In this document: piece by piece, positions 12,101 to 22,282 of the stretch
How the letters are laid out: every line of letters starts with the position of its first letter
Position numbering within the stretch: position 1 is the first letter of the stretch
Position numbers and translations under genes: made by a program
NCBI GenBank assembly: GCA_035610835.1
Contig: CM069452.1
Coordinates: 66,312,919-66,376,918, forward strand
DNA: 64,000 nucleotides
Reading direction: 5' to 3'
From: Ophiura sarsii
Lineage: Eukaryota > Echinodermata > Ophiuroidea > Amphilepidida > Ophiuridae
The notes under the pieces: generated by a model
Seen by the model: only the letters and a program-made list of their open reading frames with translations
What the model was told of the DNA's origin: nothing
The model's database searches: none

Positions 12101-15100
12101 GGGAGATATGCTTCAGCAAACATGAGGAAGCAAAATCAGTTTGGTCCAATCCTCTCAGTATGAAAGTAAAGCTTTTAAAATGCACGAAGCAAGAAGCAAC
12201 ATGATTAAGTCACACACACACATCAGTTAATCTCAATTGGAACGCAATAAAATGCAAATGAAAGCTTATTTACTCAGCTTTCTTAATACATCAAGATTAG
12301 ACCCGTGTGTTTCGGTCCTTTTAAGATATCTTATTTGCCCGGAGTGTTAACATTTTTTGGGACACCCTGTATAACACTTTTCACGCGGCTATAGTTTTAC
12401 CATATTATACAAAACAGATTTTTCAGAAACCACTTCCAATTTTCAAAGTCTACCTCAAAGAGTACCGAACCAATACCAGGCATGTTGTATTTTTGTCAAT
12501 GCATTTCCCATGGTGATTCCAAATATGCTAATGAATTCAATAGTGTTGATATTTTGTGAAATTTTGGAATGTCGTCTGGAAACGCCTGTCGCGTGGAAAG
12601 TATTAAGACAATAATCTGATTTATCCCCATTAATTTCCTGGCATATAATGGCATTTTAAATATGAATATTAGTATATAAAAGTATTCGCATGTCTTTTGT
12701 ATTGAATATTAACAATATTTTGAAATCATTACAATGTTATAATAATCTTAACTCGAGAACTGACACTAACTGTTCCATATTTATGCGTGACTTTACGTAT
12801 GTGTAAATAATGATTACTTTATGAAATAATGCACTCTCTACTCTCACACAGTTTCCTTTATGAGCTACAAAGGATGGCATAAACGCTAATATATCACCAG
12901 AGTGAATCCATTAAGCTCAAATATCCATTTGGCTGAATATAATCGGCCTTGTTAAATCAGCCTTGTGCAATCAGCCTTATGTAATTTAAAATGTGTCACT
13001 TTTTTCTGCCTTTAAGTAAAAGCGTACCCTGTTAGATCGGGAAATAATAGGTACAAACACAATTTATTGTCAGGTTTAGCCAGGCAATTATAAGCAATTT
13101 TGTATCTGTATTTTTCAAATTTAAATGTCTGCATATTATTTGTTAACAGCCATCTCATTATTTTACATCCATAAAATGTTTAATATATTCAAGATTGTTC
13201 TTACATCAACTATTGTGAAGCCGATAGCTACACTCTTAGAAGGTCAGGATCAAATACGAGACGAAAAGGATCAATTTTGATCCAGAAGCGGTATCACATA
13301 TGAGCTTACCCTTTCCGGATCAAAGTGATCCGACAAGCAGGATCAAAAAGTTTGATCCGAAATGGGATCAAATATTTCTGTCAAATGATACTGAAACGGA
13401 TCAAAATAATGATCCTTAATCGGATGTACCTGTAGCTTATGATCCTACTCCAGGATCAAACTGAATCAAAGAAAAAGTGAAAACATAGGGGGTCATCGGG
13501 TGACAGATTGTAAAAACAAGCATGCATGCAAGGGTCTTTCGGTGACACCGGGCCAAAAAAAGGGGGTATTTTTGATGGAGCCTGGTGTGAAACCTAATAT
13601 TGATTGAGTGCCCCCACCCCCGGGTGCACACTGCAGACTATATATCGAGTGCAGTAAGCTTACTACATCGTGTAGGCCTAGTACATCGCAGTGATCGTGA
13701 CATTTTGTGAGGAGCATTTTGACCGAAAATCGTACTGATGGCACTGGTCAGGTACAAGAAATTTGTTCACAAGAATAGAGCATGTTCAAACATAAAAAAT
13801 AAAACTACTTTACCGACAAAATCATGTAACATTTTACAGATTAGACTGGATAACTTACCGCGGTATTTCACCCTTGTTTCAACTGTGGCGACCGAATTCA
13901 AAAGATCGTCTGCTTGTCGTCTATCGGTTTGCGAAAGAGTGACGTCAGTCACTCATTGACCAATGAACTGTTTCATCGAATTGATCCGGAAATCAGATCA
14001 AAGTTGATCAAGGTGAATTTGATCCGTTTGTTGATATCTATCTGGAAACGGATCAAAACGATCCGAAAACGGATCAAAACGATGTGAAAATGATCCTTAA
14101 AAGATCAAAACAAAGTGAGCCGGAAATCTACTCATGTATTTGATCCTGACCTTCTAAGAGTGTACTTCCTCGGTAGCCTTGATCAGGCTTTCTAAAATAA
14201 TTTGTATCGGGTAGTAGTAGTTCGGGCTAAGTAATACTGCAGTGATATCAATAAAGTCCAATAAAGTCCAATAAATAAGTTTACTTATTTAATGCGATTA
14301 AATAAATACCAAAAATGGAGTGAAAATGCATCAGCCGCCCTTCACCGACCCCCAATGGACATACGGCACATTATTCTCCTGGCCACAGTCCGACATACGC
14401 GGGCGCACTTCGATCAGCTGCTCGCGCATGCTTGAAAACTCACAAAATGCCGCGAAGTCGTGAAGTCGAGCTTACGTATTGCGCACCACGGATGTCCGTT
14501 GCACCGTTTTTTGGGGGTGGGGTTGAACTCGCGTACTTTATGCGAGGGAGGTCAACCTCATGTTACGTGCGTCCATTACTCACAGAACACACCGGGATTT
14601 CCTTAATTTGGTCCAGGAGCATAAAAGAGGGCCACAATATTTAACGTGCTTTACACCTCACGATAACGTTCAGATCAGCGCGCCATCCATCGAAATCAAA
14701 GTGATGTTACATACTTATTACATTATTACCATGGAAACGTATGTTGGCGCTATTATTACTCCCTGCGCAAAGTACGTTACCTATGTGGATTTCTGTGCAG
14801 GTAACGCGTGAATATACAGAAACAAAAAGAAATTTGCTGACGAAAGCGATCGCTGCTGTAGTTAAAAGAAACCACCAAATAATGCTAGTTCTTTTTTGGA
14901 AGAAATATCTTTGCTGATAGCATTCCATAATATAAAGAGTAAAGACTCAGATGAACTGGCATGACTGAAATTAACAAAGACCTTTAAAATACACGGTCTC
15001 GAACCCGGTCTATCTCGCTATCGCGACGAAGGATTACCCACTGGAGACTGTGTTAACGTGGGCACCAGATTTACGAGCGCAAAGCCAAAATGTAATTGTT

Positions 15101-15811
15101 GCGAGTTTCAAGAAATCCATTAAATTGAAAATAAGTAGGCCTATGTCCTCAAGGTCCGACCGTGTAAACAATCAAAACATTCAAACAAATGATATGATCA
15201 TCGAAAAGCAATAAAAAAATGTTATTGTATTCAGACAAAGGGTTCAGCGACGAAGAAAACCATTTGGACTACTCTTCAAAAATATATCTGATGGTTGCTA
15301 AATAGGTGCGCTTTAAAATGGCGTCCCTTTATGAAATTCAAGATGTAAACCGAGCCTTTTTTGTAACACTGTTTATTAAGGGGAAGGAGGTTGGTAGCCC
15401 CTCCTCTAATTAAATTCAACAGAGACGCGGAGTATTTTGATACCATGTTATAGCTAGAGGTCTCTTCTTTCCATACATACCAAAACAAGTACAAACATCC
15501 TACGCATTAACAATGACATCATAAACATGGTAGACCTCAAAATGCCGTCGTCGTATTTATGTGTACAGTGAACAATTGAAATTTTCGCCAATTTTTTTTA
15601 AAATATCGGAATTTAACCAGGTTTTTGGCTTATAAGTGAGACATATATTAACAAGATATTTTTAAAAATGGAGATTTTTAAGTATTGTAAGGTTGCACAC
15701 CCCCTTTACCTCAGTCTTTGACAGCTTACCCTACCCCCGTCAAAATGAGCGCAAAGGATGTAAAAGAGATTACCTAGTGCCCTAGGTCACTGTCTGCTGC
15801 TTTTTTGTACC

Positions 15812-15844
<33 letters not shown>

Positions 15845-17375
15845 AGTAGGACGAGGGGTTATGCCTTTCATAATAATAAGACTGTATAATTTGTGATTTT
15901 AACAATTAATTCCAAATGAACAGTACCAAGTAGTTTCGAGCTGTGGAGATGGCACGCTGGACAACTTCCACGACAGCGGGCGCTATGCATATCGCAAAAC
16001 CTACCCCAAGCTTTGGAGGAGCATAATAAGCTGTAGTTCCTGCTTTATATAACATAACTTCACGCATGATAACATAACCTCGATATTTTTGTTATCCAAT
16101 CTTGTAGATGGATCTCACATGATCATGGGCGTGGCCGGTCTGACCGCATTGGCTGTTGAGACTTTGACGTATTTCTTGCTACCGCGACTGAGCATGTGCT
16201 TTGGCTACCGTAGCATGATGTTTTGTGGGCTTGTCCTGGTGGCGTTACGTTACTTCGTGTATGGATTTGTTCAGAACCCTTGGTTGCTCGTATTACCAGA
16301 ATGCTTTAAAGGTGAGAGAAATGTTTATTGCGATCCTTGCCTCCAAATATCGTGAACGTCCCTTCGTTTTTGATCCTGTTCATAGAAACAAAAAAATGAA
16401 CTTGAATTACCAGACAAATGATTGTTTTTGTGTGGATCATTCTGTAGAGTATATGATAAACCTCAGCATACGGCGGTCCATAAGCCTATAATCATGTGTT
16501 CAAGCGACGTAAAAACCCGCGTAAAAACCCTGTTGTATGGTCAAATGCTACCCTCAGGTCGGGCTTCTTTTCCCCCGTATTTTCCCTTGAAAATGACCGT
16601 AACAAATCAAAACAAGCTGTACAAATGTTGCCGTTTTAGACAAGCAATAACAAGTTTGTCGGTATACGTGAACATATTGTGTCCACCAATTTCTAAAGAA
16701 AATGGATGGATCTGTCCATACAACAGGGTTTCTTTTTTCGTCGCCGAATAGGCAGTCTTTGTGCACACACCACACTGTGCAGGCTTTATATGTCCAAGGT
16801 TTTACCACACAACCAGAGTGCGCTCTTGTAAAGTATATATGCCCATTCAAGATTTTTTCGATAAAGACTTTTTATTCGTTTTCCCTGGCCACTCACCATA
16901 TTTATGTGCTGTATGTTGTTTTAAACTTCTAAATAACTAAGGTTGCTCATATATACCAAACTGTGCTAAAAATCAGCTGTTCAAATGTTCACAAGATACA
17001 GGGTGTTGGAACAATTCGCATTGGTTGGACATTGGTACAACTTGTTTTTCTTTTTTGCTGAGTACAATTTAACAAACGCTTTCTTTCTTATAAAACACTA
17101 CAGGTATAAGCGCCGCCGTCGTCGAGTATATTTTGGGCGCCATCTTTGATGACGCAACACTGGTCCAGTACTCGAGTTCTCTTCAAGGATCGTTCATGAC
17201 GGCCTACTACTGTCTTGGTTTTGGACTCGGAAGTATACTCGGAGGTGTCATGATGGACGTCATGGGCGCGGTACATTGTTTCTACCTCACGGCGGTCCTT
17301 TCTTTATTAGTCTCGTTATTATTTCTATTAATTAAGAGTGTTAAAAGTAATTACAAAACTTTATCAGAAGATTGA
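3040..17375 (+). CDS. Gene A: MFSD6-like MFS transporter, C-terminal half (3 exons, 5' partial)
   Basis: The coding sequence joins 3040-3190, 16108-16311 and 17104-17375: 627 nt, giving 208 residues and a TGA stop. Introns are phase 1 with GT-AG borders. The protein reads as the six C-terminal helices of a major facilitator. A first block ends in SGLSTSFLFW, a second contains RYFVYGFVQNPWLLVLPE, and a third contains GLGFGLGSILGGVMMD, followed by a last hydrophobic helix and a short charged tail. This pattern (GL.STFLFW, NPW..VLPE, a Q-G helix, G.G...GG) is typical of the MFSD6 / MFS_1-like family of plasma-membrane proteins, whose substrates are poorly defined. The N-terminal half is missing from the window. 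Codons are intact, so it looks functional. Possible poly(A) signals AATAAA lie at 17461 and 18036. The family call is firm; the substrate is unknown. Confidence 0.85.
3201..3617. mobile_element. TIR element carrying an array of ten 20-bp palindromes
   Basis: The ends are perfect inverted repeats of about 34 bp. The left begins TCGGAAAAAGTGTACTTTAG and the right is its reverse complement ending at about 3617. TATT occurs on both sides as a possible 4-bp target duplication. Between them lie ten units of the form CCAGTATCGNNCGATACTGG, starting near 3239, 3272, 3307, 3343, 3377, 3424, 3461, 3496, 3531 and 3556, mostly 33-37 bp apart. A relative lies at 63006-63362. It sits 10 bp downstream of a gene A splice donor. 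No transposase is visible. Confidence 0.75.
3790..4085. repeat. AT-rich block of interspersed ATTTGTCATT / AATGACAAAT
   Basis: The motif TGACAAAT and its complement ATTTGTCA recur many times in both orientations over about 300 bp, giving many possible hairpins. It may be a decayed foldback element. No clear boundary or target duplication was seen. Confidence 0.5.
4384..4472. repeat. Imperfect ATTC/ATTG microsatellite
   Basis: Degenerate tetranucleotide runs of ATTC, ATTCATC and GATTGATT fill the stretch. Simple sequence only. Confidence 0.7.
4590..4954. mobile_element. MITE family 1, copy 1 (ends TTAAAGGT / ACCTTTAA)
   Basis: The left end reads TTAAAGGTAGATGTTCCGAT; the right end carries a related inverted sequence finishing in ACCTTTAA. 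TTAA at both edges could be a piggyBac-like target duplication. The body contains GATTTTCAACTTGATGTTTT, shared with copies at 18994-19352 and inside the Helitron at about 51313-51500. No coding capacity was seen. Confidence 0.65.
5155..5390. mobile_element. MITE family 2, copy 1 (TA target, ACACTTTCC ends)
   Basis: A 236-bp element with TIRs ACACTTTCCACGCGGC and GCCGCATGGAAAGTGT, flanked on both sides by TA. This resembles Tc1/mariner-type insertion. A second copy is at 12374-12603 and a partial inverted copy ends at 11814. Confidence 0.75.
6059..6690. repeat. Tandem duplication, period about 270-280 bp, 2.3 copies
   Basis: Unit starts near 6059, 6329 and 6611 share TAGTGC followed by an ATTTAGATT-like block, then TTTTAAAACTAGCC, then AAGGTCTCCCTAG and GGTCAATGGTGTTG. 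The second and third units are more similar to each other over their first 80 bp. The open frame at 6567-6854 falls in this repeat and is not supported as a gene. Confidence 0.7.
6955..8127. repeat. Segmental repeat, copy 1
   Basis: Begins near AAAGCCTTTGTGAACAAAGT and ends near AATGCATTG. It matches 9206-10113 and then 11279-11528 almost throughout. No coding exon was found, but conserved strings include GTGACGTAACGGAAGTGTCG and TTTGACAGTAGCATGTGATA. Confidence 0.8.
8523..8795. mobile_element. Foldback MITE with AGACAATCCCGG ends
   Basis: The termini AGACAATCCCGGCC and GACCGGGATTGTCT are inverted repeats about 270 bp apart. Inside, CAATGTTGAAC and GTCAACATTGAC form a second inverted pair beside C-rich and G-rich blocks. 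The architecture resembles the element at 55168-55455. Confidence 0.65.
9075..9172. repeat. Pair of CTCGTCGCT-ACGCGACTC palindromic repeats
   Basis: The near-palindrome CTCGTCGCTAACGCGACTC at about 9085 is repeated with one change at about 9148, each followed by a GACGGAAAAT/CACGGAAAAT block. It lies just outside segmental repeat copy 2. Confidence 0.55.
9206..11528. repeat. Segmental repeat, copy 2, split by 1.17 kb of extra sequence
   Basis: 9206-10113 matches copy 1 from 6955 to about 7881, and 11279-11528 matches the rest (about 7882-8127). The intervening 10114-11278 has no counterpart in copy 1, so it is either an insertion in copy 2 or a deletion in copy 1. No inverted ends or target duplication were found for the extra block, and no gene was recognised in it. 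Confidence 0.75.
11720..11814 (-). mobile_element. MITE family 2, partial inverted copy
   Basis: Reverse complement of one end of the family 2 element: it contains GAAAAATCTGTTTTG and ends GCCGCATGAAAAGTGT followed by TA. The other end is missing. Confidence 0.65.
11953..12369. mobile_element. Mariner-type foldback MITE, 417 bp
   Basis: Very long inverted arms (about 130 bp each) begin CAGGGTGTCCCAAAAAAATG and end in the reverse complement GGGACACCCTG. TA lies directly outside both ends (11951-11952 and 12370-12371), as expected for Tc1/mariner insertion. The loop of about 150 bp has no coding capacity. It is inserted right beside the TA of the family 2 MITE that follows. Confidence 0.85.
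12374..12603. mobile_element. MITE family 2, copy 2
   Basis: Matches 5155-5390 along its length, with ends ACACTTTTCACGCGGC and GTCGCGTGGAAAGTAT, flanked by TA at 12372-12373 and 12604-12605. Confidence 0.75.
13231..14162. mobile_element. TIR element with GATC-rich subterminal repeats, 932 bp
   Basis: The termini are perfect inverted repeats of about 27 bp (CACTCTTAGAAGGTCAGGAT... and its complement), flanked by TA on both sides (13229-13230, 14163-14164). Subterminal zones carry many GATCAAA/TTTGATC copies, about 20 in the first 230 bp and last 190 bp. The core 13490-13980 has no recognised gene. It is probably a non-autonomous Tc1/mariner-like element. Confidence 0.8.
14400..14560. repeat. 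Dispersed GC-richer repeat, copy 1
   Basis: The stretch with TTGCGCACCACGGATG and GAACTCGCGTAC is matched in reverse complement at about 51553-51650 inside the Helitron of gene C. Open frames across it are not supported as genes. Confidence 0.55.
15813..15844. repeat. Poly(C), 32 nt
   Basis: An uninterrupted run of 32 C. It could form an i-motif or, on the other strand, a G-quadruplex; the length may be unreliable in sequencing. Confidence 0.9.
16108..16311 (+). CDS. Gene A exon (penultimate), MFSD6-like
   Basis: The acceptor is CTTGTAG and the donor is G|GTGAGA at 16312. It encodes 68 residues spanning two helices, with a basic loop (CFGYRS) and the NPWLLVLPE motif. Phase 1 at both ends fits both neighbours. 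Confidence 0.88.
16312..17103 (+). other. Gene A last intron
   Basis: GT-AG intron of 792 bp. The open frames within it on both strands are non-transporter and overlap one another, so they are not supported. No repeat element was recognised. Confidence 0.75.
17104..17375 (+). CDS. Gene A terminal exon, MFSD6-like
   Basis: The acceptor CACTACAG precedes the exon. It encodes 90 residues: a loop with the glutamine-glycine pair typical of this helix (SSLQGSF), GLGFGLGSILGG, a last hydrophobic helix, and a tail ending TLSED before TGA. The stop is at 17373-17375. Confidence 0.9.
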
Positions 17376-17460
17376 TATGTGCGTGTTAACTGTTAGTCCA
17401 TAGTACATCTAGCTAGTGCATATGTTTGTTTTGTCGGTAGACGGGTGGTATAGGGGGTAA

Positions 17461-17466
17461 AATAAA
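17461..17466 (+). promoter_or_regulatory. Candidate poly(A) signal of gene A
   Basis: AATAAA 86 nt after the gene A stop codon. A second AATAAA at 18036-18041 is an alternative. Confidence 0.5.
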
Positions 17467-18993
17467 GTTAGGAACTATTCAGCTCAACCAATCAAAACTA
17501 GTGTAATCAAATGAGTTTTAGTACAAGATTATGTAATGAAGTTATTATAGCTTGCTTGCAATAGGTCTCCCACAATGAACGCTTAACTTGAATGATAGTC
17601 TGCTTAGAGTCAGATTGCATCATAACAACTTCAATGCAATGTAAACTTAGTGCATACAAACAAAGGTCAAGAATACTTCATGTGAATGAAGCATAGTAGT
17701 TAAAGTCTGTTTATTAGTGTAAAATGTTACATGCCGGTTGACACGATGACCATAGTTTCCCGGTATAGTTTATTTGCAAAACGTGCTAAGTCCACAAAGT
17801 GTACTTAATATTACAAATGGCCATATGGCTTAAGGTATCCCCATGCGAAACTAAAATAATGCGGTTTGTTGAACTCCTGAACCTTGGTTATTTTGTTGTT
17901 ATCTCTTTTGTACTATAATGGACTTGATCGAAACCTTGGTGTAGCACGTTTTGCTACTAAACAGATTGATGGTTGATCTACTTTCTAGAAACACTCTTTG
18001 AGTTCAATTTTAAAGAGGTTGTCAAATGACTTAGAAATAAAGAAGAATGAATCCAAAATCTCATTTCCTTTTCTTTTTATACACATGTACCTTTTTGAAT
18101 ATTTGCGATAAAAATACCTAAAATGGTAATTTCCCTAAATTTTAGGATTTTCCAAAAGATTGACCGTCACTTGAATTTTGGCTTACATAAAACTAATGTA
18201 AAACAATTACTGTAATTTGGTATTTAAAATGAAAGATTAAAGTGTTACTAAACCTTCTTTTTTTAAACCCATTAAAGTCAGTCTCTGGGCCATTTTTATT
18301 CAAATCTTCCGGAAAATACCGACAATATCCGAAAACTTAAATTTGTATCATCTCCGCAACGGAATGAGGTACGAACTTCAAATAAAAAGCAAAAAGTTGC
18401 ATCTTTACACTAGTACAAAACAGTTATGCAAACATCTCAATTTTGATATCTGATGCACTTAGCACGTTTTGCGTATAAGCTCTTCGTGTATTTCATCATC
18501 AAAGTTGCCGTTGCAAGTAGTGCTAAAATGAACAATATCCATTTATTTGAAACGACCATGATAAATTCTGGGACTAATTATACAATTTACAGGTTATTTG
18601 TAAACTCTGGTCTAAACCAGAAAGCAGATTAATAGATTATTATTTCTTGTATTTCAAAAATGTTCCGGGAATGCTTTTCCTCCGTCATTTTTGGTCAAAC
18701 ATCAGTCAGTCGTCGCAATCCGTAATTCAAGCTGCGTTGTGAGTGTGTAAATGACTTCCTCATCCGTTGATGTGTGTGGCAAAAGACATTGAACTTACCC
18801 TTAGCAAGAAAGAGTCATAAATCATTACAATACTTCCAACACGTTAATTTAAGCGGCAGCTTTATATTGTAAGGGTGTAAATGTTTTAGGACATGTTATA
18901 ATTATATTTCAGGTCAAAAAAAAACTGTACCACTCTTCCAGGTGCATTCTGGTTATTTCGGTCTCTGTAACAAAAACACAATTGATTCTCCAT

Positions 18994-19352
18994 TTAAGAT
19001 GTTCCGATTGCTGGCCCGATTTTCAACTTGATGTTTTCTATTCTACATGAAGGGTCATCTTTAAAATAGATGTACTTCTAAGTTTGAGTTGCATATAACT
19101 CCAGTGGATCTTATTTAGAAACACATAAGTGATATGAAATTTGCCCATTGAGAAGTAGGCCTACACAAACTGCCCGGGTGGTTATCCACCTTTGGCAGTA
19201 ATTCACTGCATTTTAGCTTATAATTTATAAATGGAATATAACTTGGGCACCAACAAATTACAGAAATAATGAGACAAATATTGGGATTCTTCTGTTATCA
19301 AAATATTTTGATAGGAAAAAAGATCTAAAGTGATCGGAACATCCACCTTTAA
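18994..19352. mobile_element. MITE family 1, copy 2
   Basis: The left end TTAAGATGTTCCGATTGCTG and the right end GATCGGAACATCCACCTTTAA are imperfect inverted repeats. The body matches 4590-4954 (GATTTTCAACTTGATGTTTT). TTAA is present at both edges. Confidence 0.65.
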
Positions 19353-20186
19353 CTTTATAATTACTGCAAATTATTTCACCATTTCATATTTTAGACAGAA
19401 CTGACCCACACTAACGCGTAGACCTTAACCAAGGCAATTGGGAGGTCAGATGGTAAAGATTGAACGTGATTTATAATAGATGGGTCGGCGCGCTGGTATA
19501 TCCTATTGTATAAGCCAGTTGAAATATCGCCTTCGTATTGAGCCCGACGTTCTAAAAAAACACACCAGCTGTTGGAGGAGGCGCCATTGGTCAAAGCAAA
19601 TACCTGCGCAATACATCCATAAGTATATCTCCCACCTTAGACTGCGATACGCATGAGCATCGTTTTATGATGCTCAAGACAAGTTATGTAATGGTTAAAA
19701 ATGGATATTTCAAAAGGGTCATTATTGCTAAGAGTGTAAGTATGTGTATAGTCATATAATAAAGGTACTGTGAACAATTTTGTCGACAATTTGTGGGTAT
19801 AACGAAAAGTCTTCTCAATATCCACCTCAATACTATAATAATTATCATATTTTCAGCGAAGCATATAATCTTTCAAAGAGAAAATCTCATACTAAAGATT
19901 TTATAAACAAAAAATGTGTATAATAGAAAGTTTAATAACTGTATTATATGAATTTTAGAGCCTTAAGAACTATATTCAACAAACTTTACATGTTTTATCG
20001 ACATTTGACAGAATGGTCTATAACAATAGTTATATTTTTATAAAGACCTATTCAGGTAAAAGTAAGCTTATAGAAACGGTGTGTGCTTCTGCGTTAGTTA
20101 CAAATGTGTATAATTATTAATATACTATGCACATGCTAAATGTAAATTAATGTTTTCATGTATATATTATCGATCACATACCTCAT

Positions 20187-20830
20187 ATATAGATTCCGGT
20201 CATTTGATTGGTTTAAAGTGAGGGGATACTCAAGCTATGCCTTCAATTTCAATATGACTTCTTAAAAACAACTTGAGTTCAATCAGTTCCAAAGTGGCGT
20301 TATCTGATTACAGCAGCGAATGAATTCAGAAGAGCGTCGCGCGCAAAACTCTCGCATGCCGCAATATGGCGCGCAATGCCGCAGGTCATTGTATGCCAAA
20401 TCGCGCTTATACGCTTTGATTACCTTTGCACGCGGGTAGATAAAAACAAAATATGTCTCGCCAATTTTAAACTGATTGAACTATTTTCTTTTTTGATGAC
20501 GTCACACCCCACGAGTCAAGTGATCTGCGACCTGATTTGAATCACCTGGATCTCCCCGGCGATTGACGGAACGTAATGTACGATTTCGTTTCGAACACCC
20601 TGTATATTTTTACGCAGTGATTTTAAACAAAAGTTGACGGACGTGTATGAAATTGACAAAGAAATAACAGAAAACCAAACACCTCGGTTTGCCCTTGCTG
20701 ACCAAACAAAACTTTTAGAGGCATCCAATATATCATTGATTCAGCTGACAGCCTATAAATGCAAAGCGTAAAGTGAAATATTGAATACTACAATATTTTT
20801 AACCAATCAAATGACAACAATCTATATAAT
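20187..20830. mobile_element. Inverted-repeat element, about 640 bp
   Basis: The left end (ATATATAGATT, then TCATTTGATTGGTTTAAA) is the reverse complement of the right end (TTTTTAACCAATCAAATGA, then AATCTATATA). The interior has a CG-rich core near 20340-20420. Sequence at about 25715-25895 is related (ATCAGTTCCAAA, then CTCGCCAATTT). Confidence 0.6.
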
Positions 20831-21681
20831 TTGGTATATATATCAAATATTGACTGCTTTCATTCGGGTCACCGTTCAAATTATAGTCCCGCGCTCATCT
20901 CTGATCCGTTATTGCTAGACTTCGGCTGCACCTAGAGCTCGGATCCTCGGGGCATAGTCTGGTTTTTTAGAGATCAACTGGGGCCTATAATATGAACCAT
21001 GCCCTCATTGCAGTAAAAATGTGTATAATATTTGAAAAATACTATATAATAATAGCGCCCTAAATCCCTCAGAGTGTTGACGAGTCATTATACAATGTAG
21101 AGGGTGATAGTATGAAAGTTCTTCGACGGCAGTCATTTTCGTTTTTTGACATATTTTGGCCGATTTCCCCGAATTCCAAACCTCAGCCGGTGATATAACA
21201 TCCTATATCAACATGTAAAATACTAGGGAGAGCACACTTGTTGCCACATTCAAGTTTAAGAACCAACAACTTCCCATTTTTTGCTCCTGATAAATATTCT
21301 ACGTGACTTGCACGAAGGTAATGTCGAAACAAAAACAAATCTTAACAGGTTTTTTTTGGAGAGCGAGTTGCAAGGTTTTAAAGCCATAAGACGTAAAAAG
21401 TGTGATTGGCTGAATTTGTCATGGCAAAACCTCTTAACGATTAAAATGTTGGATATTTGAAACAGGAAACGGGATCTGAAACTAAAATTGGCATGTTCAG
21501 CCAAAAGTAGGTCAATTAGCTTTGAAACCATTTAAAATAATGTCAGTTTTCCATAAACATGAGATACGAGGCATATCACCGGGGCGACGATAAGGTCTAT
21601 TATCTGATTCTATGACATCACCTGTATTAATATCTCACATACCAACTAGCCTCTATAGTAACAATCCTCTTACTGGCTGTT

Positions 21682-22282
21682 AGGCCTAGTAAAAAAAATA
21701 GCATGTTTCCCGTCCCCGCCCGCCTCCTTTATGGCCGCCGCCTCCTATTTTTTACTATTTACTATTTCCGAAAATTCTGTTAAAAAAAAGAAGAAAAAAA
21801 AAAAAAAAAAAAACTTTTTTTTTTCTTTCTTTTTTTTAGTGATTGATCCTTTGCCCATTGGCAGGTGTAATAGAAATGCTGTATCATTTCATAGCATGTT
21901 CATGCCATGCATGACACGGAATTATTGACATGGCTTCTCAATTGAAATAGTATGGGGACCAATTATACATGTAGGCCTACATCCTTTCGATCAATGATGT
22001 TTTGTTCCTCATTCAACCTGAAAAATGAAGAAAACATATTAAGAAACAATGTGTAGTTGGCTCTATATATTAGGTAAACCTTTTCATATTTTTATTCCTC
22101 TGGCAATAGAGTGGAAAATCCTGTTTAGGAGTGTCTGCAACACAGTCAGTTGGTCACTTTCGACTTGGCGGCCATCTTGAAAAAATATCAAAAAATAGGA
22201 AAATAGTAAATAGTAAGACCCTCCCTCCTCCTTTTTTTAAAAAGTCCGGACGGGAAACATGTAATTTTTTTTACTATGCCTT
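21682..22282. mobile_element. Inverted-repeat element with AGTAAAAAAAAT / GTTTCCCGTCC ends
   Basis: The left end AGGCCTAGTAAAAAAAATAG plus CATGTTTCCCGTCC is matched by the reverse complement at 22246-22282. A second inner pair (TACTATTTACTATTTCC and its complement) lies near 21750 and 22200. The central poly(A)/poly(T) stretch begins near 21781. About 600 bp in all. Confidence 0.65.

Larger units (their letters stand above)
3191..16107 (+). other. Gene A 12.9-kb intron, repeat-rich
   Basis: No further exon is needed here: the protein is continuous across 3190/16108 when compared with the family. The intron is filled with the elements listed separately. Stretches without any recognised feature include 3626-3789, 5400-6058, 8130-8520, 8800-9070, 12610-13230 and 14850-15810. 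Confidence 0.7.

Noticed and set aside
13437..13959. Genes inside the GATC-rich element
   Set aside because: Open frames on both strands are short, contradict one another and show no transposase DDE/D motif.
16089..16751. Separate short genes overlapping gene A intron
   Set aside because: Only the part up to 16311 fits the transporter; the other overlapping frames lack splice logic and recognisable features.
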